Assembly (NCBI GenBank): GCA_016188215.1
Contig: JACPIF010000004.1
Location: forward strand, 1 to 64,000
Length of the DNA: 64,000 nucleotides
Direction of reading: 5' to 3'
DNA from: Candidatus Woesearchaeota archaeon
Lineage (GTDB): Archaea; Nanobdellota; Nanobdellia; Woesearchaeales; JACPIF01
The notes beneath the pieces were generated by a model that saw only the letters and a list, made by a program, of their open reading frames with translations, was not told the origin of the DNA and made no database searches. Below, one piece after another: positions 10,157-19,705 of the stretch (the first letter of the stretch is position 1; the number at the start of each line of letters is the position of its first letter). Made by a program: the position numbers and the translations under genes.

Positions 10157-10920
10157 AAGGATTAGCTGCTGCAAACCTGAAGATGAACCTTACCGGGCAG
10201 CAGACGCTTTCTTTAGTTAAGAATTATATCAAGCTGATAAAGAAAACCAAGCAAGATGTAGTGGTGTGCCCTTCGTATACAGCGCTGCCTTTGGTCGCGC
10301 CTGTGATCAAGAAATCAAGATTGCAGCTCGGGGCGCAGGATGTGTTCTATGAGCAGAAAGGGGCATTCACAGGCGAAATCTCTACAGATATGCTGAAGGA
10401 ATTAGGCTGCAGATTTAGCATTGTTGGGCATTCTGAAAGAAGAAATTACCTGAAGGAAACAGATGAGCTTGTCAACCTCAAAGTGAAGTGGGCGCTGAAA
10501 GCAGGCATCACGCCAATACTGTGCATCGGGGAAGATGCTTATTCCAGGGATGGCGGCGAGAGCTTTTCATTCGTTGAGAAGCAGCTTAAGGCATGCATCG
10601 CAGGCGTGGAGAAAAAGAATATCCATAAAGTGGCGCTCGCTTACGAGCCGATATGGGCATTAAGCACTACTGCAAACCGCAGGGATATAACTTCTAGGGA
10701 GATTACGCAGATGCACAACTATATCAGGAAGATCCTAAAGGATGTGTATGATGTAATGGCTGCAGCACAAGTCAGGATTCTCTACGGCGGCTCGGTCAAT
10801 GAGCAGAATATCAGTGAGATCTTGAAGGCAGAGAATGTTGATGGAGTACTGGTGGGGGCTGCCTCTCTTGACGCAAGGAAGTTTGCAAGGATTGTTGCTG
10901 CGTTTGATGCCCGGAAGTAG
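10153..10920 (+). CDS. tpiA: triosephosphate isomerase
   Basis: NLKMNLT, LGAQDVFYEQKGAFTGEIS, VGHSERR, AYEPIWALS, ILYGGSV motifs; ATGA overlap with upstream NYN gene. Confidence 0.95.
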   Translation: MKGLAAANLKMNLTGQQTLSLVKNYIKLIKKTKQDVVVCPSYTALPLVAPVIKKSRLQLGAQDVFYEQKGAFTGEISTDMLKELGCRFSIVGHSERRNYLKETDELVNLKVKWALKAGITPILCIGEDAYSRDGGESFSFVEKQLKACIAGVEKKNIHKVALAYEPIWALSTTANRRDITSREITQMHNYIRKILKDVYDVMAAAQVRILYGGSVNEQNISEILKAENVDGVLVGAASLDARKFARIVAAFDARK

Positions 10921-11064
10921 GCGCGCCGCGAGCCTCTTATATTAGAAAAACTTACTATAACAAGCATTGTATCTGTTGAAACATCTGTCTACTTACATAC
11001 AGGATACATACACCTGCGGAGCGCAAAGAACTGGGCAGCTGGACGCGAGCCTGCGGCGCCGCAG
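10921..11064 (-). repeat. Intergenic repeat family 2, copy 1
   Basis: Shares GCGCCGCGAGCC, AGCATTGTATCTGTT, GAA/GATACAT..ACACCTG.GGA.CGC, GGACGC..G.CTGCG with 13087-13345. Confidence 0.65.
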
Positions 11065-11631
11065 CTAGATAACAGTCAGGTACAGCTTGTGCAGGTTCTG
11101 GTACATGTTGCCGGGGTAGGGAGGGCCGTTGCAGACACACCTGCCTGTGCACACGCAAACGTTAAGGATGTAAGTCCCTTCTTTATCTGCTTTCTTGGTG
11201 GATACGGCTATGGGGAGCTTCTGCTGCTGGTTGTTCTTAAGCTTGTAGTCAGTCACATAAATAATGTTCTGGTCAAAGCTGCCGCAGGATTCAGGGAGTT
11301 GTGAGCCTTTCGGGATGAATTCGTCGCACTTTACATCAACCACGAACAGCTCCTCCTTGCCGATAATATTCAGTATGCCCACGCCGAACACTGCGGTCTC
11401 GCCTGCAATCACATTCCGCTTGGTGAACGGGATTGCCACTTTCTCGCCTGATGAAAGCAGTGATTCCAGCTGCGCCTCGGTCTCCGCATTATACTTATCT
11501 TTGATGGCCTCAGCTCCCCTGAAGAATTTGCTGAACATTGCAATGCCCATGGTGAGCAGGGCGAGGCCAAGTATGACTACCACCAGGAAATTGATGGAAA
11601 GCTCAATGCCGCTTTTATTTAATCTTTTCAT
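11065..11631 (-). CDS. secreted/pilin-like membrane-anchored protein
   Basis: N-terminal KSGIELSINFLVVVILGLALLTMGIAMFSKF hydrophobic segment resembling class III signal-type pilins; start ATG at 11631 follows the upstream stop. Confidence 0.6.
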   Translation of the reverse strand: MKRLNKSGIELSINFLVVVILGLALLTMGIAMFSKFFRGAEAIKDKYNAETEAQLESLLSSGEKVAIPFTKRNVIAGETAVFGVGILNIIGKEELFVVDVKCDEFIPKGSQLPESCGSFDQNIIYVTDYKLKNNQQQKLPIAVSTKKADKEGTYILNVCVCTGRCVCNGPPYPGNMYQNLHKLYLTVI

Positions 11632-11632
11632 T

Positions 11633-13024
11633 TTAACCAGGACTGATGAATACAAGGCTGCCCAATTGCTGGGAGATCGCCTGGGTGTTGTGCTGGATAG
11701 CGCCGCTTACAGCCTTGTCATACTCGCAGAAAAGCTTGAGCTGGGGATTCTTGGTTGTTTCAGGATTCCTTGATGTGAATGCTGCAGGCAGTATGGTGGT
11801 TGCCTTGTCAAGGTTCTTGGAAAATACCAGTGAAACTGCCTTCTCAGCCAGCAGCTCAGTATTGTCAAGCAGCTGCAGCTTGGTGCATTTTATTCCAGAG
11901 ATGCCCTGCCTGATATTGTTTACTTCCGAAACTATGGTGAACTTTGACTGCCTGATGCTGAACGGCTCTTCAAACGAGATCTTGTTCTCAATAGTGAATT
12001 CAGTGAATGAAGCCTGTATGACTAATGTTTTTGGCTTGACAGAAGCAGCATCTATCAAATCTGCAGCGCAGGCATTGCCAGAGCAGCTGTATGCCATGTA
12101 TTTTCCGAAAGGGCGATCGCATGAGCCGCAGTCTCTTGCGCAGGTGCACTCATTCTCGTTTGGCTCGCACTTGGTGTTGCCGCAGCAGGATCCCTGGCCC
12201 AGTTCATGGGTGCAGAAGTAATTACTGGAGGCAGAGCATGCATCTATAGTGCAGGGATTATTGTCCTCGCAACTGGAAGGGCATTCCCCAATGCCTGATT
12301 TAACGAACAGAATGCGGCCGGGAAGCTCTTTCTTTACTGTGCTGCTCACTACACTGCCTGATTTCAGGATGTACTCATAGTTTATCTCCAGCTCAACTGG
12401 CTTCTGCTCGCCTGTTATATTGGATAATTGGGGAGCCAGGGGAAATTCAGCTTCCAGCTTTGCAGATGGGATCCAGAAGAATTGGTTGAGCTCTGCCTCG
12501 CCGAAAAGCTTGGTGGAGCGCTGGCTGCGGTCAACCTCCAGCACCCTTATCTTCTTTATCGTTATCTTGGTAACATCATCCTGCTTGTTAGCCAGGCTAA
12601 ACGTAACCTTGAAGAGGTGCTGTGCTGTATCAAATGGCTGATAATAGGAATAGCGCATGTCAAGGGATGCGACGCGGATGTCAAGCGTTTCAGTAAAGCT
12701 TGCCTCCCGTACATTGTCCTGGTTTAAAGAGAGCACACATTCCTTTTTACTGCTGCATGAGCGCTCAAGCTGGCCTTCTTTCCCTGCGCAGCTGCCGCAA
12801 TCTGATGGGCATGTGCAGGAATTCTCGGACTGCTCGCATACGCTGTTGCCGCAGCTGTTCGCATTTATTACCTCAACGCATTTTCCCTGGGAGCAGCGTG
12901 CAGAATACCCTGGCTTGGCTGTGCAGTCTGTATTTCTTGAGCATTCAGGGGTGCAGCCTGATATGATAATCAATGCTGCAAGAATTAAAACTATGTAGAG
13001 ATGCCTTGCCTTAATCAGTATCAC
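11633..13024 (-). CDS. secreted lipoprotein-like Cys-rich protein
   Basis: Signal peptide with lipobox-like LIIISGC; repeated CGNSVCEQSENSCTCPSDCGSC / CGNTKCEPNENECTCARDCGSC motifs. Confidence 0.65.
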   Translation of the reverse strand: MILIKARHLYIVLILAALIIISGCTPECSRNTDCTAKPGYSARCSQGKCVEVINANSCGNSVCEQSENSCTCPSDCGSCAGKEGQLERSCSSKKECVLSLNQDNVREASFTETLDIRVASLDMRYSYYQPFDTAQHLFKVTFSLANKQDDVTKITIKKIRVLEVDRSQRSTKLFGEAELNQFFWIPSAKLEAEFPLAPQLSNITGEQKPVELEINYEYILKSGSVVSSTVKKELPGRILFVKSGIGECPSSCEDNNPCTIDACSASSNYFCTHELGQGSCCGNTKCEPNENECTCARDCGSCDRPFGKYMAYSCSGNACAADLIDAASVKPKTLVIQASFTEFTIENKISFEEPFSIRQSKFTIVSEVNNIRQGISGIKCTKLQLLDNTELLAEKAVSLVFSKNLDKATTILPAAFTSRNPETTKNPQLKLFCEYDKAVSGAIQHNTQAISQQLGSLVFISPG

Positions 13025-13086
13025 CTTTTTTAAATAGAATTCCCTTAATTTACTATTATATATATGTTACTGGCAGACCATGGCAG

Positions 13087-13345
13087 GACAGTCGCGCCGC
13101 GAGCCAACGTAACTCTATCATTTATTTTTGATACCGCAGGTTTCATGGGAACTTGCTGCGGAATGCTGAGGATTACCTTGTATTGCACTTCCCGTCTCTT
13201 TCCTTTCCCTTTTTCATAACACTGATAACGAGCATTGTATCTGTTTGAATGTCTGCCTAATCTCATCCAAGAATACATGTACACCTGTGGAACGCGTAGA
13301 ACTCAAAACAATGGACGCTGGTCTGCGACGCCGACGCACTTCCAG
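13087..13345 (-). repeat. Intergenic repeat family 2, copy 2
   Basis: Core 13225-13340 aligns to 10957-11060; terminal CGCGCCGCGAGCC also shared. Confidence 0.6.
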
Positions 13346-13347
13346 AG

Positions 13348-13581
13348 CTAGCTGATGATCTCGTATTCCTTGACTATGATTATCATGAAAAGGAGCAGGA
13401 CTATAATGCCTGCGATGAGCCACCCTATGCCGTTGAGCAGGGTGTCAGTCACCATCTTGTACAGGCCGAACACCATGATGCCGAAGCCGAGCCAGAGGAA
13501 CTTGTCCAGGACAAGCTTCATTATCTCAAACTCTTCTGACTGCGTCAGCCGCTTCTTCATGGGTGGTGTCTTGAGCGCCAT
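13348..13581 (-). CDS. small membrane protein
   Basis: 77 aa with two hydrophobic helices (FLWLGFGIMVFGLYKMV; IGWLIAGIIVLLLFMIIIV). Confidence 0.6.
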   Translation of the reverse strand: MALKTPPMKKRLTQSEEFEIMKLVLDKFLWLGFGIMVFGLYKMVTDTLLNGIGWLIAGIIVLLLFMIIIVKEYEIIS

Positions 13582-13590
13582 TTTTTCAGT

Positions 13591-14187
13591 CTATGGTTTT
13601 ATGATTATTACTACATCTTTTGAAAATGCCGAGTCCTGGGGATCGCTGGGGTCATAGCCGGGAACCCGTGAGCCAGTGCCGTCGCATTCCATTCTTGACG
13701 TATAGATGAATGTCTTGCCTGTCTGCCCGACTTGCGGCTGGTTTGTCCGCGGCGACAAGCCGACAGTCCATGTGTTGATCTGGTCTTTCTTCATGTTGAG
13801 CTTTGCGCGGTTGTAGACAATAGGGATGTCGCAGCTGGTCTGCCCGTCTCCCAGGCATTCACGGTTGCTGCCTGCCTCAAACAGCCTTAGGTTGCATTCT
13901 GCATCGCCTGTAAGCACGTTCAGGAACGCTTCCACTAATTTGCCGTCTTCTCCCTGCCGCAGGGTCATCTCGCTCGGCGCGACAGTAATAGGATTGTCAA
14001 CAGTAGGAGGATTCACCAGCTCGTTTGCCGATACAGCTTCAGCTACCTTGCCGCCTATCTGCTTGAACAGGCCCCGCATGAAGCTTAATCCCAAGCCCAA
14101 TAAAGTTATGGCGAGAATCAGGATAACAATAGCTTCCATAGACAAACTCAGAGAACCTTTTTTAGAAGCCTTCCGCCTATAACGCAT
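13591..14187 (-). CDS. pilin-like secreted protein
   Basis: KKGSLSLSMEAIVILILAITLLGLGLSFM N-terminal hydrophobic segment; same cluster as 11065-11631. Confidence 0.6.
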   Translation of the reverse strand: MRYRRKASKKGSLSLSMEAIVILILAITLLGLGLSFMRGLFKQIGGKVAEAVSANELVNPPTVDNPITVAPSEMTLRQGEDGKLVEAFLNVLTGDAECNLRLFEAGSNRECLGDGQTSCDIPIVYNRAKLNMKKDQINTWTVGLSPRTNQPQVGQTGKTFIYTSRMECDGTGSRVPGYDPSDPQDSAFSKDVVIIIKP

Positions 14188-14256
14188 TAATGCACACCTC
14201 TTTTACTGTAATGTAGTCTTAAATAGCTACTATAAATACCTTTCTATAGCTTGCAA

Positions 14257-14345
14257 GCCCTAAAGATACTAGGCAAAAGTGCTGCAGAGTGCAGTTCATA
14301 GCCCGGAAAATCCGACATATCTGGACAGTTCCGCCTAGTTCCCAG
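14257..14345 (+). ncRNA. candidate structured non-coding RNA
   Basis: Closing stem ACTAGGC/GCCTAGT (14268-14274 with 14333-14339) around CTGC/GCAG and CGGA/TCCG hairpins; TATA-like CTATAAATA about 25 nt upstream. Confidence 0.3.
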
Positions 14346-14433
14346 TTCCGAAACATTTAAAAAGTAGCCATTATTTTTAACATAGCGTTATCTTAACTCT
14401 TTTATAGATAAAAACAAAATAAGGCATTAGACA

Positions 14434-14961
14434 ATGGCACGGCTCAGGAAATTCACTTGCTATCGTAGGATGGAACGGCCCTACACAAGGATATCAAAGT
14501 TCAAGAAGAAGTCCTATATAAGAGCAGACCCGGCAAAGGTCATTGTACGATTTGATATGGGCGACCAGAGGAAGCAGTATTCACATGAAATAAGCCTAGT
14601 ATCTAAAGTTGCGCTGCAGATACGGAGCAATGCGTTGGAATCTGCCAGGCAGACCAGCAACAGGCTGCTTGAGAAGCATCTAGGGCCGATGGGCTATTTC
14701 TTCAAGCTAAGGGTGCATCCGCATCATATCCTTCGGGAAAACAAGATTGCAGCAGGCGCAGGCGCAGACAGGTTCAGCACTGGCATGAGCCATTCATTCG
14801 GCATTCCTATAGGAACTGCTGCACAGGTCAGCAAAGGCCAGGTCATTGCCGCACTTCAGATTGAGAAGCAGAACCTTGAGCTCGGCATGAAGGCCATGAA
14901 CCGCATGAGGCACAAGCTGCCTGCAGAGTGCACAGTTGCCGTGAGAGAGCTGAGGAAATAG
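14434..14961 (+). CDS. rpl10e: 50S ribosomal protein uL16 (L10e)
   Basis: ARLRKFTCYRRMERPYTRISKFKKKSYIRADP; LRVHPHHILRENKIAAGAGADR. Confidence 0.97.
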   Translation: MARLRKFTCYRRMERPYTRISKFKKKSYIRADPAKVIVRFDMGDQRKQYSHEISLVSKVALQIRSNALESARQTSNRLLEKHLGPMGYFFKLRVHPHHILRENKIAAGAGADRFSTGMSHSFGIPIGTAAQVSKGQVIAALQIEKQNLELGMKAMNRMRHKLPAECTVAVRELRK

Positions 14962-15027
14962 TTCTTTTTTGGTGTACAACAGCAATGCATAGCTTTAGAA
15001 ATGGACACATTTATATAATAAATTGAG

Positions 15028-16137
15028 GTGATTATAATTATCGTGGGCAGTTTAGGTCTGATTGGCTGGTTGACGAACTGGTTGGCGCAGATACATCCTT
15101 CTTTGACGCATCCTTTTGGGATAGCGTTTGCGGTCCTGATGATATTCTTTACGGGAGCCCGGCTTTTTGTCTACATTGTAGAGCGCTGGATCCTCATGCT
15201 TACCAAAAAGACAACTACTGACATAGATGACATTATTGTTGCGCGGATGAGCTGGCCCCTATCAATACTGGTTGCACTTATCGGGCTGAAGATAGCAACC
15301 ATACCGCTGCAATTGACAGGCAGGACTGATTATTTCGTACATAATGCCCTGAACACTTTTGTCATCATCAATGTCACATACATGGTTGTTATCATAGCTG
15401 ATGTCTTCCTGGACAAGTGGGGGAGACAGTTTGCTGCACGCACCAAATCTACTGTTGATGACAGCCTGTTGCCAATTGCCCATAAATTCTCAAAGATAGT
15501 GATTGCGCTTATCGGGCTGAGCTTCATACTGCATGAGTGGGACATTGACGTAGGCCCTTACCTTGCAAGCCTGGGAATTGCAGGTGTAGTACTTGGTTTT
15601 GCGCTGCAGGACAGCCTGAAAAATATCTTTGGCGGCATTTCCCTGATTTTGGACAAGAATTTCAAGGTTGGCGACGTAATCAGGTTAAGCACACAGAGCA
15701 CAGGCACTGACGTCGGCACAGTTGAGGATATTGGGCTGAGGAGCACCAAGATCAAGACAGTCAAGAATGAGATGATTGTGGTGCCGAACGGGACGCTGGC
15801 AAACGCGACCCTGGTTAATTTAGCGCTGCCTGATCCAAGCACAAGGCTGGTCATGAACTTTAATGTAGAATATGGATCTGACCAGGAAAAGGTTAAGAAA
15901 ATTATATTGGAAGCAGTGCATAAAATACAGTATGTCTCCAAGGAGAAGCCTCCTGAGATTTATTTCACCAAAATGCTTGAGTATTCCATGGAGTTCAGGC
16001 TGCTCCTATGGATAAACACGTATAAGGATGCGCTCAAGGCAGAAGACCAGATCAATTCAGCAGTTTATGAGACCCTGAACAGGCATAAGATAAGCATACC
16101 CTTCCCTACCAGGACGGTTTATATGCGGAAAGAGTAG
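15028..16137 (+). CDS. mscS: MscS-family mechanosensitive ion channel
   Basis: GIAGVVLGFALQDSLKNIFGGISLILDKNFKVGDVIRL; GTVEDIGLRSTKIKT; VPNGTLANATLVN; GTG start. Confidence 0.93.
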   Translation: MIIIIVGSLGLIGWLTNWLAQIHPSLTHPFGIAFAVLMIFFTGARLFVYIVERWILMLTKKTTTDIDDIIVARMSWPLSILVALIGLKIATIPLQLTGRTDYFVHNALNTFVIINVTYMVVIIADVFLDKWGRQFAARTKSTVDDSLLPIAHKFSKIVIALIGLSFILHEWDIDVGPYLASLGIAGVVLGFALQDSLKNIFGGISLILDKNFKVGDVIRLSTQSTGTDVGTVEDIGLRSTKIKTVKNEMIVVPNGTLANATLVNLALPDPSTRLVMNFNVEYGSDQEKVKKIILEAVHKIQYVSKEKPPEIYFTKMLEYSMEFRLLLWINTYKDALKAEDQINSAVYETLNRHKISIPFPTRTVYMRKE

Positions 16138-16151
16138 AAATCAGTTTTACC

Positions 16152-17108
16152 CTATAGTTTAATTATTTCAGCTTTTAACTCATCAACTGTCTTCAGTGCG
16201 CTATACTCCTTCTCGAATCTCTCTACCAGCTCTTTATCCTTGGTCAAGTCTACCTTGCTCAAGTAAACTATTATCGGCTTGCCGGATTTCTTGATAGCCT
16301 TGTATAATTCCACCTGCTTGTCCAGCGGATACGCTTCAGTCAGGTCAAATACATAGACGATTGCAGATGCAAGGTATCTCAAGGCTAGGAACGCCTGCTT
16401 TTCTATGTTGTTCATCTTGTCAAATCGGTTCAAGGAGCCGGGGGTGTCCAGCAGCTGGAGCTTTTCCTCGCCTGTTTTAATGTAGCCTACATTGATGCCG
16501 ACTGTGGTAAATGGATAGTTCTGGATGTCTGGCTTTGAGCCAGTCAATTTGTAGAGCAGGGTGGTCTTGCCTACATTAGGGAAGCCTGTGATTACGATTG
16601 TCTTTAGCGAGGTCTTTATAACCGGGAAATCTTTCATGATCTTCCTGGATTCTTCCAGATACGCAAGGTGCTTTGCGATCTGCTTCATTACTGATGAGAT
16701 GCGGCCATAGAATGCCTGGCGATGCCTGTTTAAAGTAGGGATGTCAGTTGAGCTGCGGATCCTGCCTGCATAAGACCTGTGGAACTCCTGTATCTTGTCC
16801 CTGGCCCAGCCCAGCGAGCCCAGGGATTGCCTGAGATAGTCCACGTCAAGGGTTACCTTCATTAACTCATTGTAGAAAGGATCCAAATCCTTGATGCTGG
16901 GAAACGCCTTTGTTAGCTTGCCAAGGTCTGAGAGCAGATTGCCTTTTACAACTTCCAGCTTGTAGAGCTCAAGCTCCTTAGATTTTTGCAGCTTGGTGAT
17001 TATCTTTACCTTGAGGCGGTGCGCGGCAGACAGTTCCTTAGCCCTTCTGAATGCCACATCAAGGTAGAAGTCTGCCTTTTCAACCGGCTTGATGTCCTGG
17101 AATGCCAT
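16152..17108 (-). CDS. NOG1-family GTPase
   Basis: TIVITGFPNVGKTTLLYKLTGSKPDIQNYPFTTVGINVGYI; LLDTPGSLNRFDKMNNIEKQAF. Confidence 0.9.
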   Translation of the reverse strand: MAFQDIKPVEKADFYLDVAFRRAKELSAAHRLKVKIITKLQKSKELELYKLEVVKGNLLSDLGKLTKAFPSIKDLDPFYNELMKVTLDVDYLRQSLGSLGWARDKIQEFHRSYAGRIRSSTDIPTLNRHRQAFYGRISSVMKQIAKHLAYLEESRKIMKDFPVIKTSLKTIVITGFPNVGKTTLLYKLTGSKPDIQNYPFTTVGINVGYIKTGEEKLQLLDTPGSLNRFDKMNNIEKQAFLALRYLASAIVYVFDLTEAYPLDKQVELYKAIKKSGKPIIVYLSKVDLTKDKELVERFEKEYSALKTVDELKAEIIKL

Positions 17109-17139
17109 GCGGGAAAGAATATTATGAGCCTATATTAAC

Positions 17140-17511
17140 CTAACCCCTTAAATTTTTTGATGCATCAGTTTCCCGCTGCCTGACTGCTGTGCTGCTCACC
17201 TCTTCATATGGGATATTAGGCATGGTATTATGCCGCTGATGGATTTCTATGAGTATTTCCTCTTGACTGCCCCCTCTTAAGCACACTTCAAGAATACCAA
17301 GCTTGTCAGGGGATAGTCTCCAATAGTATATACAGTATTTTCTAGGCCTGACATCCTTTACCTCTGCTACACCTATACATGCCCCCGTATATTTTGGGCC
17401 GACAACATAGGTGCTATCAATTCTCCCTGCAAGCAGCATCATAGGGCGCGGGCATAAAAAAGAAATTGCAGAATGTGCCAATGATTCAAGAGGCTCAATA
17501 AGTTCCTGCAT
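17140..17511 (-). CDS. hypothetical protein
   Basis: 123 aa ORF, no recognised family. Confidence 0.5.
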   Translation of the reverse strand: MQELIEPLESLAHSAISFLCPRPMMLLAGRIDSTYVVGPKYTGACIGVAEVKDVRPRKYCIYYWRLSPDKLGILEVCLRGGSQEEILIEIHQRHNTMPNIPYEEVSSTAVRQRETDASKNLRG

Positions 17512-17562
17512 GGATGTATATAATTTGATTTTTCTTATAAAACCTTCCCCATTCCAGCCCCG

Positions 17563-17853
17563 TTATCGCTTTTCTCTTGCGTTCTGCTCCCTTAGAATCC
17601 TTAGGTGTGTGGGCAAATCCCTTAATTCCTGCTCTTCTATCTCAAACTTCCTGCCGTTGGAAGTTCTTAGTGTAAATCTCTTATGGACGGGATCATGAGT
17701 TACGGTAATTGTGCCGCCGAATTCAAGGCCGTAGCGCTGCGTCAGGTTATTGGAAAGGCGCTCTGCAAACTTCTTGGGATCAGATTCTTCCTTTCGGATG
17801 AACTTGATCAATTCTATATCCTTCAGTTCGTCTTCTTTGAAGTTCATAAGCAT
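17563..17853 (-). CDS. hypothetical protein
   Basis: 96 aa charged ORF. Confidence 0.55.
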   Translation of the reverse strand: MLMNFKEDELKDIELIKFIRKEESDPKKFAERLSNNLTQRYGLEFGGTITVTHDPVHKRFTLRTSNGRKFEIEEQELRDLPTHLRILREQNAREKR

Positions 17854-17961
17854 AGTTTCTCCCTGACAATTAATAAACTTTACTTAAAAAAATAGATTCA
17901 TGCGCTTTATTTTGTACAAAATAGAAACATTTATATATTAATATATAATATAAATCTATAT

Positions 17962-18252
17962 ATGACAAAGCAAGCAATTAAACAAAATAAAGAAAGAAAA
18001 GGAAACCATCAGCCAAGACTGGATACAGTTCTCATGGTAGAAGATGCCATAAAGGAGCGTAGCGGGGAATATGGCAAATTTCAGTTATGGAGGAGCCTGC
18101 CGAAATCAGTTATGTACCAGACTTTCTTAAAAATTTTGGACTATCTGGAATATTCCAATAAAATAGCCTTTGATAAAGAAGGGAAAGTTGGCTGGATTTT
18201 TAACCCCGAGCTATATAGGAAATACAGTGTACGAAAGGACTTGAGAAGGTAA
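17962..18252 (+). CDS. hypothetical protein, possible winged-HTH
   Basis: ERSGEYGKFQLWRSLPKSVMYQTFLKILDYLEYSNKIAFDKEGKVGWIFNPEL; strong TATA-like sequence just upstream. Confidence 0.6.
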   Translation: MTKQAIKQNKERKGNHQPRLDTVLMVEDAIKERSGEYGKFQLWRSLPKSVMYQTFLKILDYLEYSNKIAFDKEGKVGWIFNPELYRKYSVRKDLRR

Positions 18253-18287
18253 TTTATGGGGAAAATACAGCCGTTATAAATCATTCA

Positions 18288-18839
18288 TCATAATTCACCT
18301 CTTTTGAATTCAGGCAATAGCTTTTTCATCTCAAGCATGAACTCTCTTGCTCTTTTGAGAGAAGTATTTGCCTTCTGCTCCTGTATTGTTTCAGTCATAT
18401 TATACTGGAATCTGGAGCGCTTGCCCATTTCCATTGAATAAAATTCTATAATCTCCTCTGATTTAATGGAAGCGATCTCCAAAGCATCTTCTTTTGTGTC
18501 TTCGTATTCTTCCAGCAGGCCTTTCCTGATTTTATCCATAACCAAAACGATTAAGGCATCGCTGGTTACTTTATGGACTACCTTTGAGCCAGTCTTATAG
18601 CCCAGCTGCAATAAAACAGCGTTTGCAATGTAAAACATTGAATAATAGGAAATGACTACAACCCACAAATAAGGCCTAAGGGCGCTGTTCATGCACTCTT
18701 CAGCAAGATTCAATGACTGCTCTGCATTTTTTATATACATTTGCCTTGCAGTTTCGTTCTTCTCTTTTTTGATTAAGCCATCCTGCAGGTATTGGTCAAA
18801 GTTCTGCTTTGCCTCCTTTTTCTTATTTGTATCTATCAA
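18288..18839 (-). CDS. HEPN domain protein
   Basis: Helical protein with VVISYYSMFYIANAVLLQLGYK...GKRSRFQYNMTE; adjacent to MNT nucleotidyltransferase. Confidence 0.75.
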   Translation of the reverse strand: MIDTNKKKEAKQNFDQYLQDGLIKKEKNETARQMYIKNAEQSLNLAEECMNSALRPYLWVVVISYYSMFYIANAVLLQLGYKTGSKVVHKVTSDALIVLVMDKIRKGLLEEYEDTKEDALEIASIKSEEIIEFYSMEMGKRSRFQYNMTETIQEQKANTSLKRAREFMLEMKKLLPEFKRGEL

Positions 18840-18898
18840 AAAATCACCTCCTGATCTCTTGGAGATGCTAAAAATCCTTGATTTTTATCATCAATCAT

Positions 18899-19480
18899 TC
18901 ACATCAGCCCGTAATACTGCTCTATTCCATATAAAATTACATTATTTTTTAAAGCTTCCTGTCCGACATTTGGCTCTTTTGCATTAACCATTTCAATAAA
19001 CTGGCTTTCCGAAAAAACCAATGGGTGCAAAGGCAGAGGCATGGAGCGGGCTGTCCTATTAATATCCTTTTCAAAGGCATCTTCAAGCCCGTCAGGGCAT
19101 ATAACCATTAAGTCGATATCAGAACTCTTTGTTTGTGTTCGCTTTGCATATGAGCCGAACAGCAGCAAAACATACAGCTTTGATTTTATGGCCCTCTTGA
19201 AGCTGCTGAGCATGACTGCAAGGTTCTTATCCTTTAAAATATCTTTTCTGCGCTCAAATTCCGCTTCAAAAACAAGAGGATGAACTATCTTGTTAAGCTT
19301 TACCCTGCTTGACTGCCCAAAAGTCTCAATCTTCACCAATAATGCTTTTTCCAGCCTTTTAATAATAGAATAAACATTTTTGTAGTCCATTTTCAGGGAT
19401 AGGGATATGCTGCGGATATTCAATTCTTCATTTTTGCTCTCTATGAGGAATTTTATAATAGTTGATTCTTTGCCTCTCAT
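18899..19480 (-). CDS. HTH + minimal nucleotidyltransferase (MNT)
   Basis: VLLLFGSYAKRTQTKSSDIDLMVIC; N-terminal HTH-like ISLSLKMDYKNVYSIIKRLEKALLVKIE. Confidence 0.85.
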   Translation of the reverse strand: MRGKESTIIKFLIESKNEELNIRSISLSLKMDYKNVYSIIKRLEKALLVKIETFGQSSRVKLNKIVHPLVFEAEFERRKDILKDKNLAVMLSSFKRAIKSKLYVLLLFGSYAKRTQTKSSDIDLMVICPDGLEDAFEKDINRTARSMPLPLHPLVFSESQFIEMVNAKEPNVGQEALKNNVILYGIEQYYGLM

Positions 19481-19705
19481 GTTAATAACACCATAGAATT
19501 ATGGTAATATGACCATATATTTAAATCTTTTCATTTTTCCTTGAAAAATACTCAAGCATGTGGCATAAAGACTATGAAAGGCTGTTCAAATATTAGCAAA
19601 AAAGTAGATTTTTTATACTAGTTCTTTCAGAAATGACCCTATTATGAAGTGATAGCCTGAGGGAGCAGAACTGAGTTCTGGAACCCCTGACTCAGAGGTG
19701 AAAAT

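Noticed and set aside
11646-12221. 191-aa + strand ORF
   Set aside because: Antisense to the Cys-rich lipoprotein; no domain-like features.
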